Assembly (NCBI RefSeq): GCF_932274485.2
Contig: NC_065884.2
Location: 26,459,622-26,523,621 of the forward strand
Reading direction: 5' to 3'
Length of the DNA: 64,000 nt
DNA from: Patella vulgata
Taxonomy: Eukaryota > Mollusca > Gastropoda > Patellidae
Shown: piece by piece, positions 61,450-64,000 of the stretch
Numbering within the stretch: position 1 is the first letter of the stretch
Layout: each line of letters starts with the position of its first letter
Notes under the pieces: model-generated
Databases searched by the model: none
Seen by the model: only the letters and a program-made list of their open reading frames with translations
Told to the model about the DNA's origin: nothing
Program-made: the position numbers and the translations under genes

Positions 61450-61692
61450 GTTCAACGTCCACTCGACACAAACTAGGTCATTTCGGGACTAACACATGGT
61501 TCAATTTTATTTCAATAATTCGCTTGCGCGTAGGGGTCTTTAGCAGTGGGAGGAAACCGGAGGACCCGGAGAAAACCCACGAGGTTGGACAGGTGACCCT
61601 ACTCCTTGTCACGTACAACCGGGGATTCGAAACCCCGCCACCGTATGATACAGCGCAGCGCGCACGTGCTAACCATTCGGCTATTCGACCCC
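61411..61692 (-). mobile_element. tRNA-derived SINE, well preserved, with long GA tail
   Basis: GT and GA microsatellite, then GGTTCAACGTCCACTCGAC, TTCGCTTGCGCGTAGGGGTC, GTGGGAGGAAACCGGAGGAC, CCGGGGATTCGAAACC and GCTAACCATTCGGCTATTCG. Inside the foldback element, facing the half copy at 61205. Confidence 0.88.
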
Positions 61693-62363
61693 CCCGCCCC
61701 TTCAGTTAGTGAAGGGTAAGTATTCTTAGTGAAGGATGAGATAGTGAGGGCTGACTTGATCTCGGCAAGGGACAGCACTCTATTATTCATGGCCGCTTCA
61801 ACATTGATAAATAAAGTCGACAACCCGACATCACGACAACCCGACATCTTTACGCGACAATACGACATTTTTACGCGACAATTCGACATTCTTAATGTCG
61901 TGGTGTCGGGTGAAAATGTCGTAGTGTCGGGTTAAAAATGTCGTGATGTCGAGTTGTCGTGGTGTCGGGTTATAATGTCGTGATGTCGGGTTGTCGCCTT
62001 ATGAAGGGCGACACCACGACATCACGACATGATACCAATCAGCCACCATAGTAAAACGTGTTATTAATTGGGGAAAGTTCGTTTATAAAAACAATAACAA
62101 GAATTACTACAACAAACAAAAAATGGAAACTTTTTTAACTGTTATATTATTAATCTACTAATAACAATCTGTGTTTATGTTATACATAGTTATATATATA
62201 CAAATTTACATACGCTATTATTATAAAGGATAGTAAAATATACAAATAAAAGCAACCACGTGAACATTGGAAAATAGTTGAAAGATTTATATTGTGCAGT
62301 GCCACCAATTAACCACTATATGTTATATAAAGCTCGCTTTCGGAAGTATATTATGTAGCCTAC

Positions 62364-63545
62364 ACTTAAAAATAATAAGGTAGTTTACACCATGCCGATG
62401 GCAACTAGTTGCCACCTAAAATAGGGTAACTCCAAACCTGTAATAGTGTAAACCGATAACACCTTATTGGGAGGAGTGTTACATTCAAAATAGTATATAA
62501 CATTACACTTAATTCAGGTGGCAACTAGTAGTGTAACGTCTCACATTTAGTGGTGTAAACTAATACACCACGTTTCACTCAAGCAGCGTAATTATACACT
62601 TAAATAGTTTACACCTCAATACATGTGTATTATAATTAACACTTCCATATTAATTATTACGCCCATGCTGGTGTATTTTTTTTATTGAAAACAATTCGAA
62701 TTATTTGAAAACGACTCTAAATTTACAAATATCCACCAGACTGATTCAAATGTATCTGATGTTCACCAATTAGACAATCTGTATAAATTTACAATGAATA
62801 TAAATCTTGATGAAAAATCAATACACATATCATTACGACATAGTGAATAATGTGGTCATACCGATTAAGAATAATTAATTAAGATATATTACGCGGTAAT
62901 ATTATGGAACATTTTACAAATTTACACGCGAAAAAGAAAAGAAATTTAGATTATAATACATGATAATATTTTGGAAGACTTGTATTCTTTAAGAGTAAAA
63001 CACTTGAAAACTAGTTATACCTGTGTTACTGATGTCGTTAATGCCATATTTTACAAAAACACCCAAACTGCAGTATACAAAGACTATTGCGACTCAACCT
63101 ACGGTGTAAAATCGACACCGTCTTATTAAGAGGAATACTTCCCTAATAATAATTACACCTGTTGATGTAAATGCAGTATACACCCCTGGAGAGGTGGGGG
63201 GGGGGGATAGCTCACCCAAAACAACCATTAACGACTACAATTACACCCATTGAGGTGTTCAGTAGTTGTGCATACGGATTACACTTTTGCAACCCAGTAA
63301 ACGATGTAATATTGACACTATGGTTTAGGATTTATTCCCCAATACTAATTACACCATTTGATAGGGGTGTAGTTCACCCAAAACACCCTGTAACGTCTAC
63401 AATTACAACTATTCAGTAGTTCAGTAGTCATGAAATCGGCGGTTGTAAACACCTGTTGGGTGTAGCTCTTTCATTTGGGTCACACTTGCAAAGCGTTACA
63501 TTTTAAAAATATTAGCTATGTGGTGTAAAGTTTACTAACACGGCT
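62364..63545. repeat. Region of alternating GTGTAAA / TTTACAC words
   Basis: More than a dozen copies of GTGTAAAC, TTTACACC or TACACC-like words in both orientations, with duplicated phrases such as GGTGGCAACTAGT and CACCCAAAACA. The 82-codon open frame at 63171 is part of it. Nature unknown. Confidence 0.5.
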
Positions 63546-64000
63546 TCTAACTTTTAATTCCATCCATTTTTAACAGTAGTTATTTTGTAAGTCATAGATG
63601 GCCAATTATGCATGTAATTTAACTATTAAATTTGACATATAACCCCAAGGCAAGAAGGCACTGGTGGAAGAACCATGTGTGAACAATACAGCAAGCGGCA
63701 TCACGCAGCCAACAAGATCGCCAGCGGTGGAATTTTGTGGCAGATATTTTCATATTTATTTGTTTTGTCATTTGCACTAGACCTTCCTCATAAGTGTCAC
63801 GTGGCCAGTTATTTGCGCGTCATTTTTCATTTTCTTGTTCATTTTCTAGTGGACCAGGACTGAAAAATGACCAGTCGCCATTGCTATATTGCCTTTATGT
63901 AGTCGACCAAATGAAAATCGCGACTCGCGCTATCGGCAAAACCACCCTAAAGCGCCGTTGTGTATTGGCCTAACGATATTTATGTCACTGGTTTTACTTA
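63546..64000. other. Gene-free DNA at the window end
   Basis: No splice-supported exon or recognised repeat. Confidence 0.35.

Larger units (their letters stand above)
60958..62043. mobile_element. Foldback element with long repetitive arms, carrying SINE sequence
   Basis: Arms begin GCTGATTGGTATCATGTCG and, inverted, end at CGACATGATACCAATCAGC. About 120 bp of arm are built from short units (CGACATCACGACAT, CCCGACACCACGACAT) plus TCGCCCTTCATAAGGCGACA. No transposase. The middle holds two SINE pieces. Confidence 0.8.

Overview
This window looks like nuclear DNA from an animal, most probably a mollusc or another lophotrochozoan. It is AT-rich, its genes are split by GT-AG introns, and the non-coding DNA is packed with tRNA-derived SINEs, short inverted-repeat transposons (MITEs), a LINE, and long modular repeats that carry GTCC-type microsatellites. 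No bacterial operon, CRISPR array, rRNA gene or stand-alone tRNA gene was seen. The exact species cannot be told from the sequence.

Three host genes could be assembled exon by exon. (1) UNC119, plus strand, four exons between 4191 and 13255; the first exon(s) lie outside the window or were not recognised. It encodes a lipid-binding trafficking chaperone. (2) LRRC47, minus strand, five exons between 36158 and 24504, complete, 547 codons. (3) SLC15A4-like proton-coupled oligopeptide/histidine transporter, minus strand, eight exons between 55742 and 41880, complete, 651 codons. UNC119 and LRRC47 converge tail to tail; LRRC47 and SLC15A4 follow each other on the minus strand. Every exon phase joins correctly. 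A fourth, unassigned membrane-protein-like exon lies at 15336-15618 on the plus strand. The genes share no obvious pathway.

Layout. 1-4190: AT-rich DNA with a decayed minisatellite and TTAA-flanked MITEs. 4191-13255: UNC119; its 7.3-kb intron holds a four-level nest of repeats. 13256-24500: 3' flank, a SINE, the orphan exon and scattered repeats. 24504-36158: LRRC47, whose last intron contains a tandem array that has copied the exon's own 3' splice site about seven times. 36159-41879: repeats and the SLC15A4 3' UTR. 41880-55742: SLC15A4, with an 8-bp direct repeat at its exon-1 donor that suggests a transposon duplicated that splice site. 55743-59340: short promoter region, then a broken LINE with reverse transcriptase and RNase H. 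59341-64000: gene-free DNA with a 1.1-kb foldback element and a second palindromic repeat region.

The signals most worth checking are the decoy splice-acceptor array in LRRC47, the transposon at the SLC15A4 donor, the nested elements in UNC119, the common architecture of three modular repeat families, and the tail shared by the SINEs and the LINE. All coordinates were read by eye from the sequence; TE family names are inferences from termini and target-site duplications.
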